Numbered from the stretch's first letter, positions 15,241-24,350 are shown. The stretch is 64,000 nt of DNA from JBCBKU01 sp965267475 (GCA_965267475.1 OZ254079.1:2046001-2110000), one strand, 5' to 3'. The notes: generated by a model not told the origin, from the letters alone. A program made the numbers and translations.

Positions 15241-16488
15241 CTAACCGGACAACACCACAAGCGCGTGCCGCTTCTTGCCCGCGGACAATTTGACCGGAGA
15301 GGACAGGGCGCCTGCATCAAGCATCAGGCCCGGATCAGAAAGCGGCGCATCGTCGATCCGCGCGCCATTATCCGCGATCAGCCGCTTGGCTTCCTTGCCG
15401 GATTTGACCAGTCCGGACCGGACGAAGGCCTGCGCAATCGACAGGGGCAGGTCATCCGCCGCGATCTCAAGCGTCGGAAGATCATCGCCCACGCCGCCCT
15501 TTTCGAAAACCTCGCGCGCGGTGGCCTCGGCCGCGCTTGCGGCATCCGCGCCACGGCAGAGCGCGGTGACCTCATTTGCGAGCCGCACCTTGGCCTCGTT
15601 GATTTCCGAGCCTTCCAGGGCACCCATCCGATCGCATTCATCGACCGGCAGTTCCGTGAACATTTTCAGGAACTTGCCCACATCGGCGTCGTCCACATTC
15701 CGCCACCACTGCCAGAAGTCATAGGAACTCATCCGGTCTTCATTCAGCCAGATCGCGCCGTCGGCGGATTTGCCCATCTTCTTGCCGTCGGACCTCGTGA
15801 CCAGCGGGGTGGTCAGGCCGAAGGCATCTGTGGCCTCGACCCGGCGGATCAGATCCGCACCAGAGACAATGTTGCCCCATTGGTCCGATCCGCCCATTTG
15901 CAAAATGCAGCCATGCCGGCGGTAAAGCTCAAGAAAATCATAGGCTTGGAGCAGCATGTAATTGAATTCAATGAAGCTGAGCGCCTGCTCCCGGTCGAGC
16001 CGTGACTTAACGCTTTCAAAAGCCAGGAGCCGGTTGATGGTGAAATGTTTGCCAATATCGCGCAGGAAATCGATATAGCCGAGCTTATCGAGCCAGTCGG
16101 CATTGTTCACCAGCGGGCTGTCTGTCGGTCCGTCGCCGTAGGAGATGTAACGCGAAAAGACCTGCCGGATGCCATCCGCATTGGCGTTGATCTGATCGAC
16201 CGACAGCATCTTGCGCATCTCATCCTTGCCGGACGGATCGCCGACCTTGGTCGTCCCGCCGCCCATCAAGGTGATCGGGCGGTGGCCGGTCTTCTGCATC
16301 CAACGAAGCAGCATGATCTGCACAAGATTGCCGATATGCAGCGACGTCGCTGTCAGATCGAACCCGATATAGCCCGTGACGACGCCAGCCCGGAATTTGT
16401 CGTCCAGATCCTCAAGCCCGGTGCAATCGGCCATGAAGCCGCGCGAGATGATCTCATGCAGGAAGTCGGATTTCGGGTGATAGGTCAT
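15241..16488 (-). CDS. tyrS: Tyrosyl-tRNA synthetase
   Basis: Charges tRNA-Tyr. 415 residues, class Ic. The Rossmann domain has GYIGFDLTATSLHIGNL (HIGN is the HIGH motif) and MGGGTTKVGDPSGK; QMGGSDQWGNI is the tyrosine pocket; the ATP loop is KMGKS in place of KMSKS, which is common in this lineage. An S4-like RNA-binding tail closes the protein (KSGKEAKRLIADNGARID). The ATG at 16488 gives the usual MTYHPKSDFL start. Divergent from anmK with 61 bp between. Confidence 0.96.
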   Translation of the reverse strand: MTYHPKSDFLHEIISRGFMADCTGLEDLDDKFRAGVVTGYIGFDLTATSLHIGNLVQIMLLRWMQKTGHRPITLMGGGTTKVGDPSGKDEMRKMLSVDQINANADGIRQVFSRYISYGDGPTDSPLVNNADWLDKLGYIDFLRDIGKHFTINRLLAFESVKSRLDREQALSFIEFNYMLLQAYDFLELYRRHGCILQMGGSDQWGNIVSGADLIRRVEATDAFGLTTPLVTRSDGKKMGKSADGAIWLNEDRMSSYDFWQWWRNVDDADVGKFLKMFTELPVDECDRMGALEGSEINEAKVRLANEVTALCRGADAASAAEATAREVFEKGGVGDDLPTLEIAADDLPLSIAQAFVRSGLVKSGKEAKRLIADNGARIDDAPLSDPGLMLDAGALSSPVKLSAGKKRHALVVLSG

Positions 16489-16549
16489 GGTGTCTCGGTT
16501 AGTCTTGCTGCGGCGCCTCTATATCGGCGCGACAGGGCAAGGAAAACCC

Positions 16550-17665
16550 ATGAAGACAAAGGGGCCTGTCTGGGCTTTGGGTGCGATGTCAGGCACGTCG
16601 CTCGACGGGGTCGATGCCGCGATGATCCTGACCGACGGGATCCGGATCCTCGAATTCGGCGCGTCTGGCTATCGGCCCTATGGAGATGCCGACCGGGACG
16701 TGATCCGCGCCGCATTCGGGGCGGAGCCGGGCGACGCGTCGGTCGCGCCCGCCGCCGAAGCCGTGGAACGGGTCCATGCGGAACTTCTTTCCGAATTTCC
16801 CGAGGCCGAGATCATCGGTTTTCACGGCCAGACACTCGCCCATGCTCCAGACCGGGGCTGGACCCATCAGGCCGGAAACGGGCAGCTTCTGGCCGAAGTT
16901 CTGTCGCGCCCGGTCGTCTGGGATTTTCGGACGGCGGATGTGGAATTGGGCGGGCAGGGGGCGCCGCTCGCCCCGTTCTATCACTTCGCTTGCGCGAAGT
17001 TTGCAGGCGCAACCGGGCCCGTCGGCGTTTTGAACCTGGGGGGTGTCGGAAACTTGACCGTGGTGGATCCATCCGCCGAGCGACCGGACGCGGACGGGGC
17101 GCTTCTGGCTTTCGATACGGGGCCCGCCAATGCCTTGCTGGATGATCTGATCTTCAGGAGGCGAGGCGATCGGTTCGACAGAAATGGCGCATTGGCGGCC
17201 TCAGGGCAGGCCGATGAGGGGATCGTGGCGGCGGCATTGTCAAAACGATATTTTTCGAAACTACCACCTAAGTCCCTGGACCGGGATGATTTTTCAGATT
17301 TGCTTCAGGTCGTTGAAACCCTTGAGGATGCTGATGCGGCGGCAACACTGGCGGCCGTGACTGTGGGCTCGGTTCAGAGAGCGGTGGAACATACGGGCGC
17401 AGGTCTGGCCGAAACTTGGGTCACGGGCGGGGGCCGCAAGAACGGGTATCTGATGCGGGAACTTCAATCCGCTCTGCCGTGCCGCGTTGTCTCGATCGAC
17501 GAGAAGGGGTTTGACGGCGACATGCTCGAAGCGCAGGCCTTTGGTTTTCTGGCCGTGCGGGCGGCACGCGGCTTGCCCACTTCTGCCCCGGGAACAACCG
17601 GAGTGGCGGCGCCGGTGGGCGGCGGTCAGGTGAGCCGTCCAACGGTCAGGATGTTGCCGAATTGA
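16550..17665 (+). CDS. anmK: Anhydro-N-acetylmuramic acid kinase
   Basis: Phosphorylates and opens 1,6-anhydro-MurNAc released from peptidoglycan turnover, yielding MurNAc-6-phosphate. 371 residues. AMSGTSLDGVDAA is the ATP phosphate loop, IIGFHGQTLAH contributes to sugar binding, NLGGVGNLTVV and FDTGPANALLDD are the remaining ASKHA motifs and VTGGGRKNGYLM the adenosine loop. The start is the ATG at 16550. Its TGA stop lies inside copy B of the dispersed repeat. Confidence 0.95.
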   Translation: MKTKGPVWALGAMSGTSLDGVDAAMILTDGIRILEFGASGYRPYGDADRDVIRAAFGAEPGDASVAPAAEAVERVHAELLSEFPEAEIIGFHGQTLAHAPDRGWTHQAGNGQLLAEVLSRPVVWDFRTADVELGGQGAPLAPFYHFACAKFAGATGPVGVLNLGGVGNLTVVDPSAERPDADGALLAFDTGPANALLDDLIFRRRGDRFDRNGALAASGQADEGIVAAALSKRYFSKLPPKSLDRDDFSDLLQVVETLEDADAAATLAAVTVGSVQRAVEHTGAGLAETWVTGGGRKNGYLMRELQSALPCRVVSIDEKGFDGDMLEAQAFGFLAVRAARGLPTSAPGTTGVAAPVGGGQVSRPTVRMLPN

Positions 17666-17725
17666 GCGCCTGCGGCGCACGGGATGTCTCGTCGTCGGCC
17701 TCCGGCCTTCTCCTCGGGCCGCCCG
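17663..17725 (-). repeat. Dispersed two-hairpin repeat, copy B
   Basis: Minus-strand reading starts 11 nt after the DUF985 stop: CGGGCGGCCCGAGGAG, AAGGCCGGAGGCCGACG, ACGAGACATC, then GCGCCGCAGGCGC. On the plus strand the left edge is TGAGCGCCTGCGGCGCA, and that TGA is the stop codon of anmK. The small hairpin GCGCC/GGCGC is perfect. Confidence 0.82.
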
Positions 17726-17736
17726 ACCTTCGTGCG

Positions 17737-18159
17737 TCAGGATCCCCTCGGGACGTCGAAGCCCGGCGCGGCCAATTCAAACCCTTCGAATTGGAAACCG
17801 GGTGAGACCGTGGCGCCGACAAGGGTCCAGTCGCCCTGGCTTTCGGCGCGTTGCCAATGGTCTTTCGGCACCAGGATTTGTGGAGAGCCCCGGGTAAGGT
17901 CAGGGCTGAGGACGTGGTCTGTCGCAGGTCCTGTGTCTGACGCTGAAATCGACAGAATGAGGTTCGCGCCCGCATAGTGGTGCCAGATCTCATCGGCATC
18001 GACCTTATGCCAATGGCTGACTTCGCCCGCTTTCAAAAGAAAGTAGATCGCCGTGCTGCTCGGGCGGCCATCACCGCCGGCGGCCCAGGTCTGTCGGAAC
18101 CATCCGCCTTCGGGATGGGGCTGAAGTCCAAGGGTTTCGATGATCTGATCGGCTGTCAC
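17737..18159 (-). CDS. DUF985 cupin family protein
   Basis: 140 residues from a GTG at 18159. LGLQPHPEGGWFRQTW is the DUF985 signature, and YFLLKAGEVSHWHKVDADEIWHHYAG carries the cupin His/Glu residues; LVGATVSPGFQFEGFELA closes the barrel. The reaction is unknown; the fold often binds metal or small molecules. The GTG overlaps the eno stop by 4 bp (GTGA), indicating translational coupling to enolase. The longer upstream reading in this frame lies wholly in eno and lacks family similarity. Confidence 0.85.
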   Translation of the reverse strand: MTADQIIETLGLQPHPEGGWFRQTWAAGGDGRPSSTAIYFLLKAGEVSHWHKVDADEIWHHYAGANLILSISASDTGPATDHVLSPDLTRGSPQILVPKDHWQRAESQGDWTLVGATVSPGFQFEGFELAAPGFDVPRGS

Positions 18160-19430
18160 CGAAGGATCGCTTTGCCCGCGTAACTGGCCGTGTCGCCCAA
18201 CATTTCCTCGATCCGGATCAACTGGTTGTATTTGGCCAGCCGGTCGGATCGGGCAAGCGATCCGGTCTTGATCTGTCCGCAATTCGTGGCCACGGCGAGG
18301 TCAGCGATGGTCGCATCCTCAGTCTCGCCCGACCGATGCGACATCACGCAGGTATATCGCGCACGATGCGCCATTTCGACGGCCTGCAAGGTCTCGGACA
18401 ATGTTCCGATCTGGTTGACCTTGACCAGAAGCGAGTTGGCCGCGCCCCGCCCGATGCCGTCCGACAAGCGCGCTGGGTTTGTTACGAACAGGTCGTCGCC
18501 CACGAGCTGGACTTTGCCACCGATGGCTTCAGTCAGCATCTTCCATCCGTCCCAGTCATCTTCGCCCATCCCGTCTTCGATCGACAGGATCGGGTAGTCG
18601 CCCACAAGCGCTTCCAGATACGCGACGTTCTCTTCCGAGCTGAGGGTTTTCCCTTCTCCGGCAAAGACATATTTTCCGTCCTTGAAGTACTCGGTCGCCG
18701 CGCAGTCCAGCGCAAGCATCACGTCGTCGCCAGGCGTGTAGCCGGCCTTTTCTACGGAGCGAAGGATGAAATCCAGCGCATCGCGCGTGGAAGAGATATT
18801 CGGTGCGAACCCGCCTTCATCGCCAATCCCGGTTGAAAGCCCGGCGGCAGAAAGTTCCTTCTTCAGCGTATGGAAGATCTCGGACCCCATGCGCACCGCG
18901 TCGCGGATCGACGTTGCAGCGACGGGCATGACCATGAATTCCTGAATGTCGATGGGGTTATCGGCGTGCTCGCCCCCATTGATGATGTTCATCATCGGCA
19001 CCGGCAAAACCCGCGCCGACGACCCGCCCACATAGCGGTAAAGCGGCAACATCGAGAACTCCGCCGCGGCCTTGGCCGTAGCAAGCGACACACCAAGGAT
19101 CGCATTGGCGCCCAGCCGTCCCTTGTTTTCGGTCCCGTCAAACTCGATCATCGCGGCATCGATGGCTTCCTGTTCGGTCGCGTCGAAACCGGCCAGCGCC
19201 TCGGCAATCTCGCCATTCACGGCTTCGACGGCCTCAAGGACGCCCTTGCCCAGATAGCGCCCCTTGTCGCCATCGCGTTTCTCGACCGCTTCATAAGCAC
19301 CGGTAGAGGCGCCCGAGGGCACCGCTGCTCGACCCAACGTGCCATCTTCCAAAATCACGTCGACCTCGACGGTCGGATTGCCGCGGCTGTCCAGGATTTC
19401 GCGTCCCAGGATGTCGATGATCGTGCTCAT
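18156..19430 (-). CDS. eno: Enolase
   Basis: Converts 2-phosphoglycerate to phosphoenolpyruvate. 424 residues. Metal and active-site motifs are visible: PSGASTGAYEAVEKRD near residue 40, the second-domain LSIEDGMGEDDWDGW, QLVGDDLFVTNP and VKVNQIGTLSETL with the catalytic Lys, and the C-terminal SHRSGETEDATIADLAVA. The ATG at 19430 gives the usual MSTIIDILGREILDSRGNPT start. It is followed without a gap by the DUF985 cupin gene. Confidence 0.97.
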   Translation of the reverse strand: MSTIIDILGREILDSRGNPTVEVDVILEDGTLGRAAVPSGASTGAYEAVEKRDGDKGRYLGKGVLEAVEAVNGEIAEALAGFDATEQEAIDAAMIEFDGTENKGRLGANAILGVSLATAKAAAEFSMLPLYRYVGGSSARVLPVPMMNIINGGEHADNPIDIQEFMVMPVAATSIRDAVRMGSEIFHTLKKELSAAGLSTGIGDEGGFAPNISSTRDALDFILRSVEKAGYTPGDDVMLALDCAATEYFKDGKYVFAGEGKTLSSEENVAYLEALVGDYPILSIEDGMGEDDWDGWKMLTEAIGGKVQLVGDDLFVTNPARLSDGIGRGAANSLLVKVNQIGTLSETLQAVEMAHRARYTCVMSHRSGETEDATIADLAVATNCGQIKTGSLARSDRLAKYNQLIRIEEMLGDTASYAGKAILR

Positions 19431-19541
19431 GGAAATGCCCTTCGGGTATGTTTGCGCTCACACGCCGGGCTATAGCAGGGCGTCGCGGCGGGGTGAACCG
19501 ACGGATTGACGTAAATTTCAGAACTTGGCAGGGATTCGGTC

Positions 19542-19913
19542 ATGATCCGCCACATCGACCACATCGTTTTGACAGTCCGCGACATCGAACGCGCCACAAG
19601 GTTCTACACCGAGGTCCTGGGCATGCGGTCGGTGAGTTTCGCCGGCGGCCGCAAGGCCGTGACATTCGGTCAGCAAAAGATCAACTTTCAGACCCTGGGC
19701 CAAGAGACCCGCAATTGTGCAGGCATCGGATCGGGCGATCTGTGCCTGATCGCCGATTGGTCGCTGGAGCGCGTGATCTCGCACCTGAATGACAAGGACG
19801 TACCCATCCTTGAGGGTCCGGTTGAGAAATCTGGCGCCACCGGCCCGATCCAGTCGGTCTATGTCAATGATCCCGATGGTAATCTTGTTGAAATCTCGAC
19901 CTATGCCGACTGA
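19542..19913 (+). CDS. VOC superfamily protein (glyoxalase-like)
   Basis: 123 residues forming two beta-alpha-beta-beta-beta modules. MIRHIDHIVLTVRDIERATRFYTEVLGM supplies the first metal-ligand His and VYVNDPDGNLVEISTY the final Glu, as in lactoylglutathione lyase, fosfomycin-resistance and ring-cleavage dioxygenase relatives. Substrate unknown. The start is the ATG at 19542. It converges on the EamA transporter gene and overlaps its stop by 13 bp. Confidence 0.86.
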   Translation: MIRHIDHIVLTVRDIERATRFYTEVLGMRSVSFAGGRKAVTFGQQKINFQTLGQETRNCAGIGSGDLCLIADWSLERVISHLNDKDVPILEGPVEKSGATGPIQSVYVNDPDGNLVEISTYAD

Positions 19914-20767
19914 GCGAGCCTGCGTTCGCGTGCAAAAACGTAAAGGCCGGACCCGATGATCAGGGCCGATCCGATCCAGGTCAGACTGTCCGGACGCTCA
20001 CCGAAGATGACGATCCCGAAAACCATGGCGAAGACAAGCCGCGTATAGCGGAACGGGCTGACCGCCGACACATCGCCCAGGCGAAGTGAAACCGTTATGG
20101 CGAAAAGCCCAATCGCCGCCGCCGCGACCATGGCGGCAAGATAAAGCGCAACGATCGGCCCGACCGGCGCGGGCGGGCCTGCAAGGGCCATCATGACAAG
20201 TCCCAGGGGCACCATCCAGACGAAGGAATAAGTGCCGATCTGCTGGGTCGAGACATGTGCGGGGATGGCCCGCGTGACCAGATCCCGTGCGGAGAGACCC
20301 AGAAACCCCACGACCGCGAACAGGACCGCAGGGTCAAAGGCATCCGTCCAGGGTTGTACGATCAGAAGGACGCCGAAGAACCCGATTGTAACGGCGGCCC
20401 ACCGCCGCCAACCGACATGTTCGCCCAAAAACAACGCGGCGCCCAACGTCACGGCCAAGGGCGTCGCCTGAAGCACAGCCGAAGCCGTGGAAATCGGCGC
20501 CAGCGCCAGAGCCGTCATGAAGCCCGCCGCGCCGATGACGTCAAACAGGTTGCGCCAAAGAATGACAGGCAGGATCGCATCGCGTGACACAAGCCGATCC
20601 CGGCGGGCAAGCGACCAGACCGCAAAGACCACCATACCACCGACACCAAGTGTGGTGATGATCTGACTGATATGCAGGCTTGCAGATGCGAGTTTGATGA
20701 ACAGGTCCGATATTGCGAACCCTGCCATCGCGAAAACCATCCAGAAGATCGCGGTTAGGTTTTTCAC
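19901..20767 (-). CDS. EamA/DMT family transporter
   Basis: 288 residues with about ten hydrophobic helices in two EamA halves. The first half starts AIFWMVFAMAGFAISDLFIKL, and the second includes VGFLGLSARDLVTRAIPA and FRYTRLVFAMVFGIVIFGERPDSLTWIGSALIIGSGLY, the conserved last EamA signature. Drug/metabolite exporters of this family move amino acids, nucleosides or other small molecules; substrate unknown. It lies directly downstream of the Fur-family gene with a 13-bp gap, likely co-transcribed. Confidence 0.88.
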   Translation of the reverse strand: MKNLTAIFWMVFAMAGFAISDLFIKLASASLHISQIITTLGVGGMVVFAVWSLARRDRLVSRDAILPVILWRNLFDVIGAAGFMTALALAPISTASAVLQATPLAVTLGAALFLGEHVGWRRWAAVTIGFFGVLLIVQPWTDAFDPAVLFAVVGFLGLSARDLVTRAIPAHVSTQQIGTYSFVWMVPLGLVMMALAGPPAPVGPIVALYLAAMVAAAAIGLFAITVSLRLGDVSAVSPFRYTRLVFAMVFGIVIFGERPDSLTWIGSALIIGSGLYVFARERRLAQSA

Positions 20768-20780
20768 ACCCTTTGCGCGT

Positions 20781-21197
20781 CTATGACTTCGGCTTCAGCG
20801 GCACGCCGTAAAGTTCCAGCCGATGACCGCGAAGTTCATAGCCCAGCTTACGGGCGATCTTGTCTTGTAGAACCTCGATCTCGGCATCGACAAACTCGAT
20901 CACTTCCCCGGAATTGATATCGATCAGATGATCGTGGTGATCGCGTTCCGCATCCTCGTACCTTGCGCGCCCGTCGCCGAATTCGTGCTTTTCAAGGATG
21001 CCGGCTTCTTCGAACAGCTTGACTGTGCGGTAGACGGTCGCAAGCGAGATATGCGGGTCCACGGCGCTGGCCCGACCATACAATTCCTCGACATCCGGAT
21101 GATCCTTTGATTCCTCCAGAACACGCGCGATCACGCGCCGCTGCTCGGTCAATCGAAGGCCCTTCGCCTCGCATCTTTCGATGATCGTATCGCTCAT
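20781..21197 (-). CDS. fur: Fur family metal-dependent regulator (Fur/Mur)
   Basis: 138 residues. The winged helix includes GLRLTEQRRVIARVLEES and HISLATVYRTVKLFEEAG (recognition helix). The dimer domain has the metal-binding ERDHHDHLIDINSGEVIEF. No CxxC pairs are visible, so the structural zinc cysteines are absent, as in many alphaproteobacterial Fur proteins. In Rhodobacteraceae and rhizobia this orthologue often acts as Mur, a manganese-uptake regulator; Fur versus Mur cannot be decided here. The EamA transporter follows closely. Confidence 0.9.
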   Translation of the reverse strand: MSDTIIERCEAKGLRLTEQRRVIARVLEESKDHPDVEELYGRASAVDPHISLATVYRTVKLFEEAGILEKHEFGDGRARYEDAERDHHDHLIDINSGEVIEFVDAEIEVLQDKIARKLGYELRGHRLELYGVPLKPKS

Positions 21198-21273
21198 CTG
21201 CGGTTCCGTTCCGCGCTGTCCCTGATCCGTCCATACCCGAAGGCGACAGCCGCTTGAAGCCGAAAGAAGACGC

Positions 21274-22122
21274 CTAAGATCTCAGCGTGCCCTGCATGAC
21301 CGGAACAGCATGGCCGCCAATCGAAACCTCGATCGGAGTTGCGTTTTCCACGATGACCTCTGCTTCGATCAAGCTGGGCCGCCCCATCTCGACACCCTGT
21401 TGGATCCGGAAGGACTGGCTGGCATTGTCCAGCCGCCCAAGAAGCGCCGAAAGGGCCGCCGCGGCGCCGCCAGTGGCCGGGTCTTCTGGGATCCCGGCAA
21501 GGGGCTCGAACATGCGGGCCTGGATTTCGGTTCCGCTCCGCGCATAAAGGTAAAGCCCAACATGGGCGGCAGCCGGCCCGGCGGCGCGAAAGGCATCAGC
21601 ATGGCCCTTGGCCCTCGCCAATGCATCAGGCGCAACTTCGGCCATAATGAAAGGTGTCCCCAGACTAGCCTCAACAGGTGCGTGATGCGCCGTAATGATC
21701 GCATCCGGGGAAAGTCCGCCACAGGCCGCCACGTCTTCAACACCAAGCGTTTGTCGCGTCACAAGCGGCGCACGGGTGGTGAACCGGGCATGGGACCCGG
21801 ACACGGTCACCGGGATCGGTCCCACGCCAAGTTCAAGGACAAGACTGTTGCCTGCCAGCCCCAATGCATGCAGCGCCACCGATGTCCCAACCGTCGGGTG
21901 TCCCGCAAATTGCAACTCGGATTCCGGGGTGAAAATCCGAACCCGCGCCGTATGGGCCGGATCATCGGGCGGATAGACGAATGTCGTTTCCGAGAAGTTG
22001 AACTCGCGCGCGATGACGGGAAGAAGGTCTTCTGAAAGCCCGCGCGCGTCCGGGATCACGGCCAGCGGGTTCCCGGCAAAACGCGTTTGCGTAAAAACAT
22101 CATAGACGACGTAATCCGTCAT
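21274..22122 (-). CDS. PhzF family isomerase
   Basis: 282 residues of the diaminopimelate-epimerase-like fold. VYDVFTQTRFAGNPLAVIPDA is the N-terminal signature, REFNFSETTFV contains the catalytic Glu, FAGHPTVGTSVAL lies in the first half and GIPEDPATGGAAAALSALL in the second half. PhzF proper acts in phenazine synthesis, but most homologues, including stand-alone copies like this, have unknown substrates, and no phenazine genes are nearby. The start is the ATG at 22122. Confidence 0.9.
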   Translation of the reverse strand: MTDYVVYDVFTQTRFAGNPLAVIPDARGLSEDLLPVIAREFNFSETTFVYPPDDPAHTARVRIFTPESELQFAGHPTVGTSVALHALGLAGNSLVLELGVGPIPVTVSGSHARFTTRAPLVTRQTLGVEDVAACGGLSPDAIITAHHAPVEASLGTPFIMAEVAPDALARAKGHADAFRAAGPAAAHVGLYLYARSGTEIQARMFEPLAGIPEDPATGGAAAALSALLGRLDNASQSFRIQQGVEMGRPSLIEAEVIVENATPIEVSIGGHAVPVMQGTLRS

Positions 22123-22157
22123 GATTGGGTCATCCCGTCCTGTCCATCGGTCCGGGC

Positions 22158-23258
22158 CTAGCGCGCGGGTGCATCCGCTTCAAGCGCGCGACGCATCGCA
22201 GGTTCAAGGCGCGCGGGATCGATAGACAACTCGACCCGGACCAAAGCGTGATCTGAGCTTGGCCGATTGGCCGGCGCCTCGCGCAAACTGTCGTCGAGAA
22301 GGTGGTCGGAAAACAATGTAACAGCCGCGATGTCACCGATCCGGTCGCGGTTGCGATAGAAGAAGGCCTGGCTGACCAGAACGTGGTCTGCGGTGTCATA
22401 GACGCCATTCCGGATGTGGGTATGCATTGCGGTTCCGGGCGTGCGCCGGGTGTGTGCCTCTGCCGCCGAATACAGTTCGACGTCCCAGAAAGGTCGCTTC
22501 TGTTCGGGTTTCAGATGGCGAGGGGGCGCTTCCCCGGCCAGAAAACCTTGTGCCGCACGTTGCAGTCCACCTGCCACGATGACCGGATCATCCGAGCGCT
22601 GCATGACGCCAAGGATCTCGCGGCGGATTGCAAGCGCCTCGCCGGTTTGCTGCAACGTGGCCTGGCACGCGCCGAGTGCCCGGTCCTGAAACGGATCGGA
22701 ACCGGCGCGGCCCAGCGTATCAGCCGAGATCAATGGCGGTGTCTCGGATTTAAGGTGAGCGTGGAACAACCAGGCTTCGGTGCCGAATGGCAATTCGACG
22801 CGGGCGACTTGCATCGGACGTGTCAGGTGATCCAGCCGATAGCTCAGGCCATTGCCGTCCAATTCGACTGGCGCCTCTGACAAGTCCTGAACCGCCCGGT
22901 ACTCGGTAATCGGGCGTCGCGACAGGATCGCAAGGCCCGGTTGCGGCGCGCCATCTTCCGCCAACTGGTTCGGCGCAAAATACACGGCGCTATATTGATC
23001 GCGCCGAGCCTTCATTTGGGAATGCGTGGCATCAAGACGCGTATGATATCGGTCGATCAATTCATCAAGGGCGGCTGCGTGAAACACCTCTTGCAGACAG
23101 ACCACATCAGCATCTAATCGGAACAATTGGTCCGCCAGCCAGTTGAGTTTCTCGGCGTATCGTTCGGGGCTGTAGTGGTATCGGCCGAAGTAGCGGACCC
23201 CGGGCGAAACAAGGTTTCGAAGGTTAAACGTCGCCAGCGACACATATTGAGGATTCAT
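22158..23258 (-). CDS. Endonuclease/exonuclease/phosphatase-fold protein with altered core motif
   Basis: 366 residues from the ATG at 23258, just after a purine-rich stretch; a longer reading to 23309 lacks family similarity. EEP motifs: LATFNLRNL (Asn), VVCLQEVF (Glu57), WLFHAHLKSE (His), and NRPSSDHALV (Asp-His near the C-terminus). The usual catalytic GDxN is replaced by VAGGLQRA at residues ~227-234, so both Asp and Asn are lost. It may be inactive or use another residue. Substrate unknown (nuclease, phosphatase or lipid phosphodiesterase by family). Confidence 0.82.
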   Translation of the reverse strand: MNPQYVSLATFNLRNLVSPGVRYFGRYHYSPERYAEKLNWLADQLFRLDADVVCLQEVFHAAALDELIDRYHTRLDATHSQMKARRDQYSAVYFAPNQLAEDGAPQPGLAILSRRPITEYRAVQDLSEAPVELDGNGLSYRLDHLTRPMQVARVELPFGTEAWLFHAHLKSETPPLISADTLGRAGSDPFQDRALGACQATLQQTGEALAIRREILGVMQRSDDPVIVAGGLQRAAQGFLAGEAPPRHLKPEQKRPFWDVELYSAAEAHTRRTPGTAMHTHIRNGVYDTADHVLVSQAFFYRNRDRIGDIAAVTLFSDHLLDDSLREAPANRPSSDHALVRVELSIDPARLEPAMRRALEADAPAR

Positions 23259-23365
23259 CCAATCGCTCCGGCATCGAAATGGGTTTGCCCGCCAAAAAAA
23301 ATGATACACAAGCGGCGGTTAGCGAAAAGGTTAACGCAACCAGAACGATGTCGCGAGAAAAGATT

Positions 23366-24322
23366 TCAGCTAAGCGGGGAATCGCGGGCGGAACGTTCTG
23401 CCTCTAGCGCGGAATCGATTTCCGCTCCGAACAGGATCACAAGTGCAGAGATCCAAAGCCACATCAGAAGAATGATGACGCCACCAAGCGCGCCGAAGGT
23501 CTGATTGTAGCTCGCAAAATTTGCCACGTAGTAGGAAAAGCCAAGCGACGCCGCGACCCAGGCCGTCGCCGCGAAGACTGTGCCCCAGGTCAAAATCCCC
23601 GTATGCGGCGTCGAATGGTCCGGCCCAAGCCGATAGATCAGGCGAAGCCCCGCCAGCGTCAGGATCCCCATGACAGGCCAGCGCAACCGTGCCAGCCAAC
23701 TGTCGGCGTCATACGGCACGCGCAAAACCTCAAAAGTCGCCGGGATTACCACGGCCATCGAGACCCCCATGATCAGTCCGAAAATCAACAGAAATGTCAG
23801 ACCCAGACGTAAGGCAAGCTGGTGGAGATAGCTGCGTTGTTCCTGCTCGTTATGGGCCATATTGAGCCCATCTATCAGCCCCTGCATCCCGCGAGAGGCC
23901 GACCAGAAGGCAAGCCCGGTGGTGAAGACAAACCGCAGGCCGAGCCGCGTCTCGCCCGCCTCAGCCACGGCATGGGCTTGTGCCAGGATAATATCGGCAG
24001 CGTCACGCGGCAGGATCTGGGCCAGCCTGTCGAATTCGCCGATCACATCGCCCGGGTCCAGGATCAGCCCGATCAGTGCCAATGCCGCCGTGACGCCGGG
24101 AAACAGCGCCAACAGCCCGAAGAAAGCCACACCCGCCGCCACATGAACCAGCTTGTCGCGGGAAAACTCGCGCCAAAGCCGCCGGGGCAGGGCGATCCCC
24201 ATCGGGGCCCTAGTCATATATGCTCGCCGCCATCGGGTCGTTTGCTTGCCTTGCCATGCTTTCACCCGCCTTTCGCCGGGGCCTAACACGCGGGCGGCCT
24301 CGCGATCCAGCGCGGTTGACAT
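23366..24322 (-). CDS. YihY/BrkB family inner-membrane protein
   Basis: 318 residues with a ~45-residue cytosolic N-terminus and about six membrane helices. LVHVAAGVAFFGLLALFPGVTA is the first, WSASRGMQGLIDGLNMAHN is the family signature loop, and GALGGVIILLMWLWISALVILFGAEID the last, ending with the conserved Glu-Ile-Asp. Often misnamed ribonuclease BN; the true role is unclear. Its start at 24322 is 28 bp from the divergent EamA gene, so promoters must overlap. Confidence 0.88.
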   Translation of the reverse strand: MSTALDREAARVLGPGERRVKAWQGKQTTRWRRAYMTRAPMGIALPRRLWREFSRDKLVHVAAGVAFFGLLALFPGVTAALALIGLILDPGDVIGEFDRLAQILPRDAADIILAQAHAVAEAGETRLGLRFVFTTGLAFWSASRGMQGLIDGLNMAHNEQEQRSYLHQLALRLGLTFLLIFGLIMGVSMAVVIPATFEVLRVPYDADSWLARLRWPVMGILTLAGLRLIYRLGPDHSTPHTGILTWGTVFAATAWVAASLGFSYYVANFASYNQTFGALGGVIILLMWLWISALVILFGAEIDSALEAERSARDSPLS

Positions 24323-24350
24323 CGCCCGCGTCCCGGCGCCCTATCCGGCG

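Noticed and set aside
23319..23335. CtrA-like motif TTAG-N8-TTAAC upstream of the EEP gene
   Set aside because: The spacing is 8 instead of 7 and the first half-site is imperfect.
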